Origin: Actinosynnema sp. ALI-1.44
GTDB lineage: Bacteria > Actinomycetota > Actinomycetes > Mycobacteriales > Pseudonocardiaceae
Length of the DNA stretch: 64,000 nucleotides
NCBI RefSeq assembly: GCF_001984155.1
Contig: NZ_MTQO01000052.1
Coordinates: forward strand, 186,001-250,000
Direction of reading: 5' to 3'
The notes beneath the pieces were generated by a model. That model saw nothing but the letters and a program-made list of their open reading frames with translations, searched no databases and had not been told where the DNA came from. Shown here piece after piece: positions 50,843-59,786 of this stretch (positions are counted from its first letter, which is position 1; each line of letters opens with the position of its first letter). The position numbers and the translations under genes are program-made.

Positions 50843-51373
50843 GTGGAATTCCCACACGACGCCGTGCTGCCCGCCGGGCAGTTACGGGACATCGTCGAAA
50901 CCATCGCGAAATCGCCGGATTCCTGGCGTGCCGAAATCAAGTTCGACCTCTACGAGCGGCATTGCGTCCGGCTCAGCCGGGACGCCACCCACGAGGTGTG
51001 GCTGATCTGCTGGGACATCGGCCAGGACACGTTGCTGCACGACCACGGCGGCAGCGTCGGCGCGTTCGCCGTCGCCAGGGGTTCGCTGGTCGAGGACTAC
51101 GGCACGGTCGGCACGACGCGGCTGCGGACCAGGCGGCACGCCCAGGGCGCCGCCGTCGGCTTCGGCGCGGATTACCTGCACAATCTCGTCAATGTCGGAA
51201 TGACCCCGACCGTGTCGATCCACGCCTATTCACCGCCGCTGCGGGTCATGAATTTCTATTGCTCGCTCCCCACCGGGACGCACCATTTGCGGGCGATCGA
51301 ATGTGACACCCCGGAGCCGGACACCGGCGTCCTGGAGGCCGAGGCGGCAGCGCTTCGCGCGGCCCGGACGTGA
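50843..51373 (+). CDS. Cysteine dioxygenase-family protein
   Basis: A 176-residue cupin of the cysteine dioxygenase type I family. Metal ligands are the histidines of LLHDHGGSVGAF and YLHNLVNVG. It would oxidise cysteine (or a related thiol) to the sulfinate. The GTG at 50843 is preceded by AAAGGG; the open frame begins earlier but is antisense to the DUF2294 gene. Its stop overlaps the start of a rhodanese gene by 4 nt (GTGA), a recurring actinobacterial pair. Confidence 0.85.
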   Translation: MEFPHDAVLPAGQLRDIVETIAKSPDSWRAEIKFDLYERHCVRLSRDATHEVWLICWDIGQDTLLHDHGGSVGAFAVARGSLVEDYGTVGTTRLRTRRHAQGAAVGFGADYLHNLVNVGMTPTVSIHAYSPPLRVMNFYCSLPTGTHHLRAIECDTPEPDTGVLEAEAAALRAART

Positions 51374-51765
51374 GCGCGATCTCGCGGCTGTTGGAGCGGG
51401 CGCGGGAGGAGATCACCCGCTACACCCCTGCCCAGGCAGCGGAGGCGCTGCGGACCGGCGCGACCCTGGTCGACCTGCGGCCGACCGAGTACCGGTGGCG
51501 GTTCGGCGAGATCCCCGGCGCGATCGGGGTCTCCCGGCACGTGCTGGAGTGGCGCCTGGACGTGACGGGGCCGTGGCACATCAAGGAGTTGCGGCACGCC
51601 GAGCACGACCAGGAGATCATCCTGATCTGCAACGAGGGCTACACCTCCAGCCTCGCCGCGCACCAGGTGATGACCCAGCTGGGGCTGACCAGGGTCCGTG
51701 ACGTCATCGGCGGGTTCGCCGCGTGGCGTGACGCGGGCTTCCCGGTGATGTCCAGGCTGATCTGA
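51370..51765 (+). CDS. Rhodanese-like sulfurtransferase
   Basis: A 131-residue single rhodanese domain. The active-site loop is ICNEGYTSS with the persulfide Cys, and VDLRPTEYRWRFGEIPGAI is the family's N-terminal motif. It is coupled to the cysteine dioxygenase gene and probably handles sulfane sulfur from the same pathway. A strong inverted repeat follows 8 bp after the stop. Confidence 0.9.
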   Translation: MSAISRLLERAREEITRYTPAQAAEALRTGATLVDLRPTEYRWRFGEIPGAIGVSRHVLEWRLDVTGPWHIKELRHAEHDQEIILICNEGYTSSLAAHQVMTQLGLTRVRDVIGGFAAWRDAGFPVMSRLI

Positions 51766-51772
51766 CCCCGCT

Positions 51773-51820
51773 TGTCCACCGTTCCAGCACCTCGAGTGAT
51801 GCGTGCTGGAACGGTGGACA
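51773..51820 (+). terminator. 17-bp inverted repeat after the rhodanese gene
   Basis: TGTCCACCGTTCCAGCA and TGCTGGAACGGTGGACA are perfect complements around a 14-nt loop. It lies 8 bp downstream of the rhodanese stop and ends 47 bp before the SnoaL-like gene. Probably a factor-independent terminator; its length would also suit a repeat family. Confidence 0.7.
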
Positions 51821-51867
51821 CGAGTGGTCACGGCCCGGGTGACCTGGCGCGATACACTGTTTTGTTC

Positions 51868-52245
51868 ATGGCAGCAGATCACGACGGCATCACCAGAACT
51901 ATCGAGTCCTTTGTGGACGCCTTTAACCGCGGCGACGCCGAGACCGTCGACGGGATGTTCGAAGAACACGGCGTGCTCGTGCCCGCCCCCGGCCAGCCGA
52001 TGACGGGGGACGCGCGGCGAGCGGCCCAGAAACACCTGCTCGGCTTCGGGTTGCCGATGAACGCCGACATCCGGCACGTCTACCGGGCCGACGACATCGC
52101 GCTGGTTCTCATCGACTGGTCCATCAAGGGCACGACACCGGACGGCGACGAGGTCGACCTGACCGGCACGTCCACCGACGTCCTGCGACTGGGCGCGGAC
52201 GGTGAATGGCGGCTCGTCTTCGACAACCCGAACGGAACGGCATAA
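51868..52245 (+). CDS. SnoaL/NTF2-like small protein
   Basis: A 125-residue NTF2-fold protein (ITRTIESFVDAFNRGDAETV, then STDVLRLGADGEWRLVFDNP). The family includes isomerases, cyclases and non-enzymatic binders. The ATG at 51868 lies 9 bp after a TACACT -10-like box (51853-51858), so the message would be nearly leaderless. No catalytic assignment is possible. Confidence 0.82.
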   Translation: MAADHDGITRTIESFVDAFNRGDAETVDGMFEEHGVLVPAPGQPMTGDARRAAQKHLLGFGLPMNADIRHVYRADDIALVLIDWSIKGTTPDGDEVDLTGTSTDVLRLGADGEWRLVFDNPNGTA

Positions 52246-52249
52246 GCGA

Positions 52250-52279
52250 GAGGGCCGTCCGGCGCACCGGACGGCCCTC
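52250..52279. terminator. Bidirectional terminator between the SnoaL-like and ActP genes
   Basis: GAGGGCCGTCCGG and CCGGACGGCCCTC form a perfect 13-bp stem with the loop CGCA, followed by ACTTCTTCT. It lies in the 57-bp gap between convergent genes. Confidence 0.85.
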
Positions 52280-52302
52280 ACTTCTTCTGCTGGAAACGCC
52301 CC

Positions 52303-53898
52303 TTAGTGGGCGACAGCCTTCTCGGCGCCCGCGCCCGTCAGCGCGCGGACCTCCATCTCGGCGTACTTGGCGTCGTCACGCTCCTTCGACAGGACCGTGC
52401 CCAGCCAGCCGAGGAAGAACGAGACGGGGATGGACACGATTCCCGGGTTGGGCAACGGGAACCAGGAGAAGTCCACCCCCTTGATCATCGATCCCGACGT
52501 ACCCGACACGGCGGGCGAGAAGATGATCAACAGGATGCAGACCGCGAGGCCGCCGTAGATGCTCCACAACGCGCCCTGGGTGTTGAACCGCTTCCAGAAC
52601 AGCGAGTACAGGATGGTCGGCAGGTTCGCCGACGCGGCCACCGCGAACGCCAGCGCGACCAGGAACGCGATGTTCTGCCCGTTGGCGAAGATGCCGCCCG
52701 CGATGGCCACCGCGCCGATCACCAGTGCGGTGATCCTGGCGACCTTGACCTCCTTGGCCGGGTCTGCCTTGCCCTTCTTGATCACATTGGCGTACACGTC
52801 GTGGGCGAACGACGCCGACGCGGTGATCGTCAAACCCGCCACCACAGCGAGGATCGTGGCGAACGCGACCGCCGCGATGAACCCGAGCAGCACCGGCCCG
52901 CCGAGTGCGTCGGCCAGCAACGGCGCCGCCGAGTTGACCCCGCCGGGTGCCGTCTTGATCGCCTGCGGCCCCACGATCGCGCCCGCGCCGTAGCCGAGGA
53001 CCAGCGTGAACAGGTAGAAGATGCCGATCAGCCAGATCGCCCAGACCACCGACCGGCGGGCTTCCTTGGCCGTGGGCACGGTGTAGAAACGCATCAGGAT
53101 GTGCGGCAGACCCGCGGTGCCCAGCACCAGCGCCATCGCCAGCGACACGAAGTCCAGCTTCGTCTCGGCGGTCTTGCCGTACTGCAGGCCCGGGTCCAGC
53201 ACGGCCGGGGTCGCCTTGTCGACCGCGCCCTGCAGCAGCGACGACAGGTTGAAGCCGTAACGGCCCAGCACCCACAGGGTGATCGCGGCGGCACCGGTGA
53301 TCAGCAGGGCGGCCTTGATGATCTGCACCCACGTGGTGCCCTTCATGCCGCCGATCAGCACGTACACGATCATGATCACGCCGACGATCGCGATGACCGC
53401 GGCCTGCCCGGCCTTGTCGGTGATGCCCAGCAGCAACGCGACCAGACCACCGGCACCGGCCATCTGCGCGAGCAGGTAGAAGAAGGACACCGCCAGGGTG
53501 GACGTCGCCGCGGCGGCGCGGACCGGTCGCTGGCGCATCCGGAACGCCAGCACGTCACCCATCGTGTACTTGCCCGTGTTCCGCAGCAGCTCGGCGACCA
53601 GCAACAACGCCACCAGCCACGCGACCAGGAACCCGATCGAGTAGAGGAAACCGTCGTAACCGTTCACGGCGATCGCACCGGCGATGCCCAGGAACGACGC
53701 GGCCGACAGGTAGTCGCCGGAGATCGCGATGCCGTTCTGCGGACCGGTGAACGCACGCCCGGCGGCGTAGTAGTCGGCCGCCGTGCGGGAGTTCTTGCTG
53801 GCGCGGAACACCACGACCAGGGTGACGAGGACGAACGCGGCGAAGATCGAGATGTTCAGCGTCGGGTTGGAGTTCGACGCGGCCTGGGCGATGCTCAC
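52303..53898 (-). CDS. actP: Cation/acetate symporter, ActP-like (SSS family)
   Basis: A 531-residue sodium:solute symporter with about 13 helices. ISGDYLSAASFLGIAGAIA and GLPHILMRFYTVPTAKEARR are characteristic of ActP, which imports acetate and short monocarboxylates. The GTG start at 53898 overlaps the end of the DUF485 gene by 4 nt, the standard arrangement in actinobacteria. A second, divergent copy of the same module lies just upstream (54308-56397). Confidence 0.93.
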   Translation of the reverse strand: MSIAQAASNSNPTLNISIFAAFVLVTLVVVFRASKNSRTAADYYAAGRAFTGPQNGIAISGDYLSAASFLGIAGAIAVNGYDGFLYSIGFLVAWLVALLLVAELLRNTGKYTMGDVLAFRMRQRPVRAAAATSTLAVSFFYLLAQMAGAGGLVALLLGITDKAGQAAVIAIVGVIMIVYVLIGGMKGTTWVQIIKAALLITGAAAITLWVLGRYGFNLSSLLQGAVDKATPAVLDPGLQYGKTAETKLDFVSLAMALVLGTAGLPHILMRFYTVPTAKEARRSVVWAIWLIGIFYLFTLVLGYGAGAIVGPQAIKTAPGGVNSAAPLLADALGGPVLLGFIAAVAFATILAVVAGLTITASASFAHDVYANVIKKGKADPAKEVKVARITALVIGAVAIAGGIFANGQNIAFLVALAFAVAASANLPTILYSLFWKRFNTQGALWSIYGGLAVCILLIIFSPAVSGTSGSMIKGVDFSWFPLPNPGIVSIPVSFFLGWLGTVLSKERDDAKYAEMEVRALTGAGAEKAVAH

Positions 53899-54242
53899 TG
53901 TGCGTCACCGCCTTCGATCCCTTCGCGGATCTCCTCCGCTTTCGGGTCAAGTTTCTTGTTGGCGTACCGGACGTACAGCATCGTGATCGCGAAGGTCGAC
54001 ACGAACTGCAGCAGGCCGAGGATCAGGGCGACGTTGATGTTGCCGAAGACCTTGGTGGACATGAAGCCGTGCGCGTAGTCGGCCAGCAGCACGTACACCA
54101 GGTACCAGACCAGGAACAAGCCGGTCATCGGGAACACGAACCGGCGCAGCCTGCGCCGCAGGTCGGCGAATTCGGGACTGGCCTGGACCTTCGCCCAGTC
54201 CTGGGCGTCCGGTGGCCGGGTGTCAGGTTCGACGGTACTCAC
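53895..54242 (-). CDS. DUF485 membrane protein
   Basis: A 115-residue protein with two helices (FPMTGLFLVWYLVYVLLAD and INVALILGLLQFVSTFAIT), matching DUF485. It nearly always precedes actP and is thought to assist the symporter. It begins at GTG 54242 and is coupled to actP. Confidence 0.92.
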   Translation of the reverse strand: MSTVEPDTRPPDAQDWAKVQASPEFADLRRRLRRFVFPMTGLFLVWYLVYVLLADYAHGFMSTKVFGNINVALILGLLQFVSTFAITMLYVRYANKKLDPKAEEIREGIEGGDAQ

Positions 54243-54307
54243 GCGACCTCCCTGTCACGGCGTGTGTTCCGCGACACGATAGGGGGATGGTCAGCGCCCC
54301 AGACGGG

Positions 54308-56053
54308 TTAGCGGACAAACCGCCGAACCATGCGACGAACGGTCGACGAACGGTCAAGCCCGAACGTCGAGTGGCCCAGGTCACGTTCTGGTTGCTCTCG
54401 TAGGTGCAGGCGCAGCATCGCCGTCGTCGTCCACGGCGGCGGCCTGCCGAACAAGGACACCACGACCATGGTGCCGAACGCGAGCGGAACCGACCACGGC
54501 GCGGGCTGGGCGACCAGGATCGCCAGCCAGCCGTGCACCGGCGAGCCGAACAGCGTCATCACGATCGCACCCGCGGTGGCGAGCAAACCCACTGCCACAC
54601 CGGCGATCGCGCCGGCGGCGGTGAGCCGCGGCCACCAGATGCCCAGCACCAGAAGAGGGCTGAACGTGGACGCCGCGACGGTGAACCCCCACGTCACCAG
54701 GATGCCCGCGTCCAGCCGGGCGGCGGGCAACGCGAGCAGCACGACGGCGACCGCCGCCAGAAACACCGTCACGCGCAGCTGTCTGAGCCCGCCTGCCAAC
54801 AGGTCGTGCGAGATCGCGCCGGAGACCACGAGCAGCAAACCCAGTGAGGTGGCCAGGAACGACGCGAACGCACCGGCGGTCAGCAACGCTGTGAACGCGT
54901 CACCCCACGCTCCGTCATCCACCTGGGACGGTAGTGCGACGACTGCCGTATCCGTTGCGCCCGTCAGGTAGAGCTGCGGTACCAGCACACGGCCCAGTAC
55001 GCCGTAGATGCCGGGGAAGAGGTAGAACGCGCTCAGCAGAACGACTGTCAGCGCCGCGGTCCGGCGCGCGGCGCGACCGTCCGGGCTGGTGTGGAAACGC
55101 ATGAGGACGTGCGGCAGCCCCATCGTGCCGAGCATGGTGGCCAACAGGACGGCCCACGTGCCCAGCAGCGGGTACCCCTCGCCCTGCACGTCGATCAGCG
55201 GTCGTTCCCACCCGGCCCCGCCGGGCGGTGTCTGTCCCTTCAGGCCGGGGACGGCCGCTCCTTCGGGAAAGATGTACTCACTGCCCGCCGCTATCTGAAA
55301 TTCCCCCACAGGCATCGTGAGTTCACCGCCTGCTGTGTCACGAACAGTGGTCGGCGTGGTGATGTCCACTGTGACCGCCGTACGGAAAGTCACGGCGGTG
55401 TCGTGACCGAAGTGGGTGAATTCGGTCGGGTTCACCGCTTCCTGGCGGACGTCCGGCCCGACGCGCAGCAACAGCCAGATCGCCGGGATGATGAACAGCA
55501 CCAGTTTCAGGCAGAACTGGAACGCCTGGACGTAGGTGGCTGCCCGCATCCCGCCGAGCGCGAGCGTCACGGCGACCACGACCCCGGCGATCACCACGCC
55601 GACCCAGTACTGCGATCCACTCACGACACTGAGCACCAGCCCGGCGGTGCGGAACTGCGGGACCAGGTAGAGCCCGCCGATCACGAGGATCGCCACGGCC
55701 GCGAGCCTGCGCAGCGGCGGCGAGGCCAGTCTCGCCTCGGCGAAGTCCGGCACGGTCAACGCGCCGGACCGCCGCATGGGCGCGGCGACCAGTGCGAGCA
55801 TCGCGATGTACCCGGCGGTGAACCCGACCGGGTACCACAGCGCGCCGAGCCCGTCCTTGACCACGAGACCGGCCACGCCGAGGAAGGACGCGGCGGACAG
55901 GTATTCGCCGGACACCGCGGCCGAGTTCAGCAGCGGCGACACCCGGCGTGATGCGACGAGGAAGTCGGACGTGGTGCGCATCGCGGCGACCCCGCGCAGC
56001 CCGATCAGCAACGTGATCAGCACGACCGGGGCCACCGCGAGAGCGGCGATCAC
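54308..56053 (-). CDS. Second SSS-family symporter, ActP-related
   Basis: A 581-residue symporter. VSGEYLSAASFLGVAGLVV and GLPHVLMRFHTSPDGRAARR identify it as an ActP relative, but it has an extra 90-residue soluble loop (from VNPTEFTHFGHDTAVTFRTA to about LLGTWAV) and shares modest identity with the first copy. The GTG at 56053 overlaps the stop of the small membrane protein gene (GTGA). Such longer symporters may carry a different monocarboxylate. It is in one operon with the LytS/LytTR system upstream. Confidence 0.9.
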   Translation of the reverse strand: MIAALAVAPVVLITLLIGLRGVAAMRTTSDFLVASRRVSPLLNSAAVSGEYLSAASFLGVAGLVVKDGLGALWYPVGFTAGYIAMLALVAAPMRRSGALTVPDFAEARLASPPLRRLAAVAILVIGGLYLVPQFRTAGLVLSVVSGSQYWVGVVIAGVVVAVTLALGGMRAATYVQAFQFCLKLVLFIIPAIWLLLRVGPDVRQEAVNPTEFTHFGHDTAVTFRTAVTVDITTPTTVRDTAGGELTMPVGEFQIAAGSEYIFPEGAAVPGLKGQTPPGGAGWERPLIDVQGEGYPLLGTWAVLLATMLGTMGLPHVLMRFHTSPDGRAARRTAALTVVLLSAFYLFPGIYGVLGRVLVPQLYLTGATDTAVVALPSQVDDGAWGDAFTALLTAGAFASFLATSLGLLLVVSGAISHDLLAGGLRQLRVTVFLAAVAVVLLALPAARLDAGILVTWGFTVAASTFSPLLVLGIWWPRLTAAGAIAGVAVGLLATAGAIVMTLFGSPVHGWLAILVAQPAPWSVPLAFGTMVVVSLFGRPPPWTTTAMLRLHLREQPERDLGHSTFGLDRSSTVRRMVRRFVR

Positions 56054-56397
56054 TCCTCGTCCTCGGGCTTCTCGGCGCGCCGCAACTGCCACACCGCGAG
56101 GAAGACCATGGCCGGGAACGGGATCAGCACGACCATCAGCCAGGACACCGGAATCCCCAGCAGGTGCAGCGTGTCCAGCCGGGGCCACAGCGCGAACACC
56201 AACGGCAGCAACAACACCAGCGCGAACAGCCAGCCGACCGCGGCCGCGGCCCGTCGGCGTTGCACCCGGAAGAGCCGCTGCGCCCGTTCCGCGTCGGCCG
56301 GGTCGAGCACCGGCACCCGCCACCGGGCACGCAGGCGTTTGCGCGCGTGCGCGAGGCGGGTCTGTGGGCTGGTCACCGCGACCCTGCGATGCGGCAT
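56050..56397 (-). CDS. Small two-helix membrane protein, DUF485-like partner
   Basis: A 115-residue protein with two helices (AAAVGWLFALVLLLPLVFAL and LMVVLIPFPAMVFLAVWQL) and an acidic tail. It stands before the second symporter as the DUF485 protein does before the first. The start at 56397 overlaps the last base of the response regulator stop. Its sequence is not an obvious DUF485 match, so the analogy is positional. Confidence 0.85.
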   Translation of the reverse strand: MPHRRVAVTSPQTRLAHARKRLRARWRVPVLDPADAERAQRLFRVQRRRAAAAVGWLFALVLLLPLVFALWPRLDTLHLLGIPVSWLMVVLIPFPAMVFLAVWQLRRAEKPEDEE

Positions 56398-57149
56398 CAG
56401 GCCCGCCGGTCCAACTCGCCGTGCTGCGCTGCCCGGAGCAAGCGCTCGCGCAGTTCACGGGAGTGCCTGCGGGACACCGGGACGTCACCGGCCTCGGTGT
56501 GCGCGAGCAGTCCGCCCGCGGAGTCGCTGCGCAGTTCGCGCACGGATCCGATGGACAGCAGGAAACCGCGGTGCACGCGGACGAAACCCGCGCTCTCCCA
56601 GTACTCCTGCAGCCGTGAGATCGGCATCCGCACGAGGTGCGATCCCGCCTTGGTGTGCAGCCGGACGTAATCACCCTGCGCCTCAACGAAATACACTTCG
56701 CTGCGGCGGATGTAGTGGGTCCGGCCAGCGGCTTCGACGGGCAGCGCGGCCATCGCGTCGAGTCTCGGCGCGGGTTCGGTGCGCCTGCCGAGCCGGGCGA
56801 GGGTGTCGGCGAGCCGCTCCGACCGCAACGGCTTGAGCAGGTAGTCCACCGCGCCGATGCCGAACGCCGCGACGGCGTGTTCCTCGTGGGCGGTGACGAA
56901 CACGATCGCGGGCGGCTCGCTGAGCTTGCGCAGCAGCGCGGCCAGTTCGAGGCCGTCGAGCCCGGGCATGGAGATGTCGAGGAAGATCGCGTCGAACCGG
57001 CCGCTGTGGATCATCTTGAGCGCGGCGATCGGGTCGGCCGCGCCGTGCACCTCGTCGACCTCCGGGGCGTCCCGCAGCATCCTGACCAGTTCGTCCAGCG
57101 CCGCGGGGACGTCGTCGACGGCGAGCACGGTCAAGCCCTGTCCCATCAC
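56397..57149 (-). CDS. LytTR-family response regulator
   Basis: A 250-residue regulator: receiver domain (LAVDDVPAALDEL, phosphoacceptor Asp in AIFLDISMPGLDG, Lys in YLLKPLRS) and a LytTR DNA-binding domain (YFVEAQGDYVRLHTKAGSHL, GFVRVHRGFLLSI). The start at GTG 57149 or the adjoining ATG overlaps the kinase stop. LytTR systems often govern transport genes directly downstream, so the second symporter module is the likely target. Confidence 0.93.
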   Translation of the reverse strand: MMGQGLTVLAVDDVPAALDELVRMLRDAPEVDEVHGAADPIAALKMIHSGRFDAIFLDISMPGLDGLELAALLRKLSEPPAIVFVTAHEEHAVAAFGIGAVDYLLKPLRSERLADTLARLGRRTEPAPRLDAMAALPVEAAGRTHYIRRSEVYFVEAQGDYVRLHTKAGSHLVRMPISRLQEYWESAGFVRVHRGFLLSIGSVRELRSDSAGGLLAHTEAGDVPVSRRHSRELRERLLRAAQHGELDRRA

Positions 57150-58213
57150 GGCATCACCCCGGGCTGGAACATCGGCACCCGGACGACCACCCTGGTCCCG
57201 GCGTCCGGCGCGGTCTCCACCACGAGCCCGAACCAGGAGCCGTAGACGTTGCGCAGCCTTCTGTCCACATTGGTCAGCCCGACGCTGTCGGAGCGGCCGT
57301 GCCCGGCCAGTACCCGTTCGGCGACGGCCGGGTCCATGCCCACCCCGTCGTCCTCAATGCTGATCACGCAGTCCGACCCCTCGGCTTCGCCCCGCACCTG
57401 CACCAGTCCCGACCTCGAACGCGGCTCGATCCCGTGCCGCACGGCGTTCTCCACCAGCGGCTGCAACACCAGGTACGGGATCGCCACCGCGAGCACCTCC
57501 GGCGCCACCCGGATCTGCACACGCAGCCTGTCGCCGAGCACGGCGCGCTGCAACGCCAAATAGGTCTCGATCGCATGAAACTCGTCGGCGACGGTCGTGT
57601 AGTCGCCGTGCCGGGCGAGGCTGTAGCGGGTGTAGTCGGCGAAGTCGAGCATCAGTTCCCGTGACCGGTCCGGGTCGGACCGCACCAGCGACGCGATCAC
57701 CGTGAGCGCGTTGTAGACGAAATGCGGTGAGATCTCGGCGCGCAACGCACGCAGTTCGGCCTGCGCGGCCTGGTCGGCCATGGCTTCGAGGCGGTTGCGT
57801 TCGAGCGCGTCGCTGATCCAGTCGGCGACGTCACGCACCGGCCCCATCCGGCTCGCGCCCGCCACCACCAGCACACCGGACAGCTCGTCGCGGGCGTGCA
57901 GCGGCAACGCGACGGTCGGCAGCCTGCCCGCCTTCGTCTCACTGTGCAGGACGTCTTCGACCAGAGACATCACGTCGACACCCGAGGGTGTCTGGCCGAC
58001 CCACTCCAGCCGCCCGGACAGGTCGGCGAGACCGGTGCCGTCGACCTCGAGCAGCCTGCGCACGCCTCTGACCGCCGCGCGCACCCGTGGCCCGCTCAAC
58101 CCGCCCGCGACGTCGCCCGCGACCCGCATGGCCACGCCGAGCGTCGCGAGAGCGCCCCGCTTGAGGGGCCGCCAGGACCGGGCGGCGGGGTCCTGGCCGG
58201 GCAGCACAGACAT
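57146..58213 (-). CDS. LytS-type sensor histidine kinase with GAF-like domain
   Basis: A 355-residue kinase. Residues 40-150 look like a GAF-type sensor, EISPHFVYNALTVIASLVRS carries the phosphoacceptor His (His_kinase family), and LVENAVRHGIE, IEDDGVGMDPAVAERVL form the ATPase domain. No membrane helix is present, so it senses an intracellular or membrane-proximal cue. The ATG at 58213 begins MSVLPGQDP; the upstream extension is unsupported. Confidence 0.9.
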   Translation of the reverse strand: MSVLPGQDPAARSWRPLKRGALATLGVAMRVAGDVAGGLSGPRVRAAVRGVRRLLEVDGTGLADLSGRLEWVGQTPSGVDVMSLVEDVLHSETKAGRLPTVALPLHARDELSGVLVVAGASRMGPVRDVADWISDALERNRLEAMADQAAQAELRALRAEISPHFVYNALTVIASLVRSDPDRSRELMLDFADYTRYSLARHGDYTTVADEFHAIETYLALQRAVLGDRLRVQIRVAPEVLAVAIPYLVLQPLVENAVRHGIEPRSRSGLVQVRGEAEGSDCVISIEDDGVGMDPAVAERVLAGHGRSDSVGLTNVDRRLRNVYGSWFGLVVETAPDAGTRVVVRVPMFQPGVMP

Positions 58214-58301
58214 CGCGGCTCCATCGCATCGATGTACCAGGTCTGAGATCTTACGTCGCAGGTACGGCGACCAGCCGGGCCGTGACGTACCGTGGGCAGT
58301 G

Positions 58302-58886
58302 ATGCGGCAGATCTTGGTAGTGGTCGCCTTGCTGCTGGCCGCGTGCACCCCTGGGCCCCTACGGCTCTACAGCGGGTCCACCGTGGGTTGGTCGCAGGCA
58401 GGGCCGGGTGGCTTCGCCAACCACAACGGCGTGTTGACCTCGTCGGGCGGCATGGGGCTGTTCTGGTACTCGGCGCACGAGTTCCGGTCGTACACGCTGC
58501 GGCTGGACTGGCGGACGCAGGGCGACTCGAACTCGGGGGTGTTCATCGGCTTCCCGGCGAGTACGGACCCGATGTCGGCGGTGGACAACGGCTACGAGGT
58601 GCAGATCGACGCGACGGACGAACCGTCGCGGACCACCGGGGCGATCTACGGCTTCCAGTCGGCGGACATCGCGGCCAGGGACAGGGCGCTGCGACCGCCG
58701 GGCGAGTGGAACACGTTCGAGCTCGTGGTGTCCGGCGAACGGGTGCGGGTGCTGCTCAACGGCGTGCAGGTCAACGACTTCACCAACACGGACCCGAAAC
58801 GGTCACTGGCCTCCGGGCACATCGGCATCCAGAACCACGGGGAGAACGACGTGGTGTCGTTCCGTGACATCCGGCTGACCGAGTAG
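58302..58886 (+). CDS. DUF1080-family lipoprotein (concanavalin-like sugar hydrolase fold)
   Basis: A 194-residue lipoprotein. The signal peptide ends LLLAACTPG with a lipobox. The body fits DUF1080, the family now associated with 3-keto-glycoside hydrolysis: RLDWRTQGDSNSGVFIGFP, NGYEVQIDA, WNTFELVVSGERVRVLLNG and HIGIQNHG. The ATG at 58302 lies 88 bp from the divergent kinase gene. Other proteins in the cycle (3-dehydrogenase) are not nearby. Confidence 0.87.
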   Translation: MRQILVVVALLLAACTPGPLRLYSGSTVGWSQAGPGGFANHNGVLTSSGGMGLFWYSAHEFRSYTLRLDWRTQGDSNSGVFIGFPASTDPMSAVDNGYEVQIDATDEPSRTTGAIYGFQSADIAARDRALRPPGEWNTFELVVSGERVRVLLNGVQVNDFTNTDPKRSLASGHIGIQNHGENDVVSFRDIRLTE

Positions 58887-58901
58887 CCGTGCTACGTTCC
58901 C

Positions 58902-59786
58902 GTGATGTCGCGGGTCTACGTGACCACCACAGCGCGGGCGTCGGCACTGGAACTGGTGTGGGCGGACGTGTTGGCACGGCACTACCGGATGACCGGCGCA
59001 CGAGTGCGGTTCCTCGGCGGCGGAGAACCCGAACTCCGCTCAACGCTCACGTTGTCGTACAACGATTACGACGCGACAGAAACGCCGATCCCCCGATACG
59101 TGGACGTGCTCGGCCCAGCGCACTACCAACGCTGGTGGGCGGGAAGCGACGCACGCGTCCACGTCATCGGCGAACCCGCACAACGCCAGCACTCGGAAGC
59201 CTGGCGCGCGCACCTGCTGTCCTCGAACGCGCCCCTACCGACCGCGATCGTGGTGCACCCCGACATCGACATCCCGGACATCGGTGCGCTTTCGTCGCAG
59301 TACGGCTCGGACGCCGTGCGCTGGTGGCTGCTGCGCGACCCGACGCTCAACCCCGACCGGATCGTCCACCTGGCCAACAAGGACCTGCACAAACGCCTGA
59401 GCACCCTCATCGACCGGGCAACCGGCCTGGTGCACCGCTACCGCGACGGCGAACCACCGGCGGGCGGCACCTGGCCACCGGTGTCCGGCCCGGTCCACGC
59501 CGCACTGACCAGGTCCGACTTCGTCGCGGCGACTGAGGCCGTCTGGCAGATCGTCGATGCCGCGGCCAGCTATCTGACCAGGTCACGACCATGGGACCTG
59601 GCCATCAGCGGTCCGGATCAGGAGCTGGACACCGTACTGGCGACGCTGCTGGCCGCTTGTCGTACGCTCGCCAACGAGTTGACACCGTTCTTGCCGGACC
59701 TGGCCACTCGGGTCGCCGAACAGACGTTCGCGCTGTCCGGCTCGTTGGCTCCACCTCGCAGCGTGTACGCCCGACTCAGCAAGTAA
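58902..59786 (+). CDS. Methionyl-tRNA synthetase-like protein lacking HIGH and KMSKS
   Basis: A 294-residue protein that resembles a shrunken class I methionyl-tRNA synthetase: VLARHYRMTGARVRFLGGG recalls the strand after HIGH, YGSDAVRWWLLRDP follows where the KMSKS loop should be, and the C-terminal half matches the anticodon-binding helices. The HIGH motif and the KMSKS motif are not present, and the length is half of a true enzyme, so aminoacyl transfer to tRNA is doubtful. The frame is intact. Start at GTG 58902 or ATG 58905. It is followed at once by the remains of an aspartyl-tRNA synthetase. Confidence 0.7.
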   Translation: MMSRVYVTTTARASALELVWADVLARHYRMTGARVRFLGGGEPELRSTLTLSYNDYDATETPIPRYVDVLGPAHYQRWWAGSDARVHVIGEPAQRQHSEAWRAHLLSSNAPLPTAIVVHPDIDIPDIGALSSQYGSDAVRWWLLRDPTLNPDRIVHLANKDLHKRLSTLIDRATGLVHRYRDGEPPAGGTWPPVSGPVHAALTRSDFVAATEAVWQIVDAAASYLTRSRPWDLAISGPDQELDTVLATLLAACRTLANELTPFLPDLATRVAEQTFALSGSLAPPRSVYARLSK

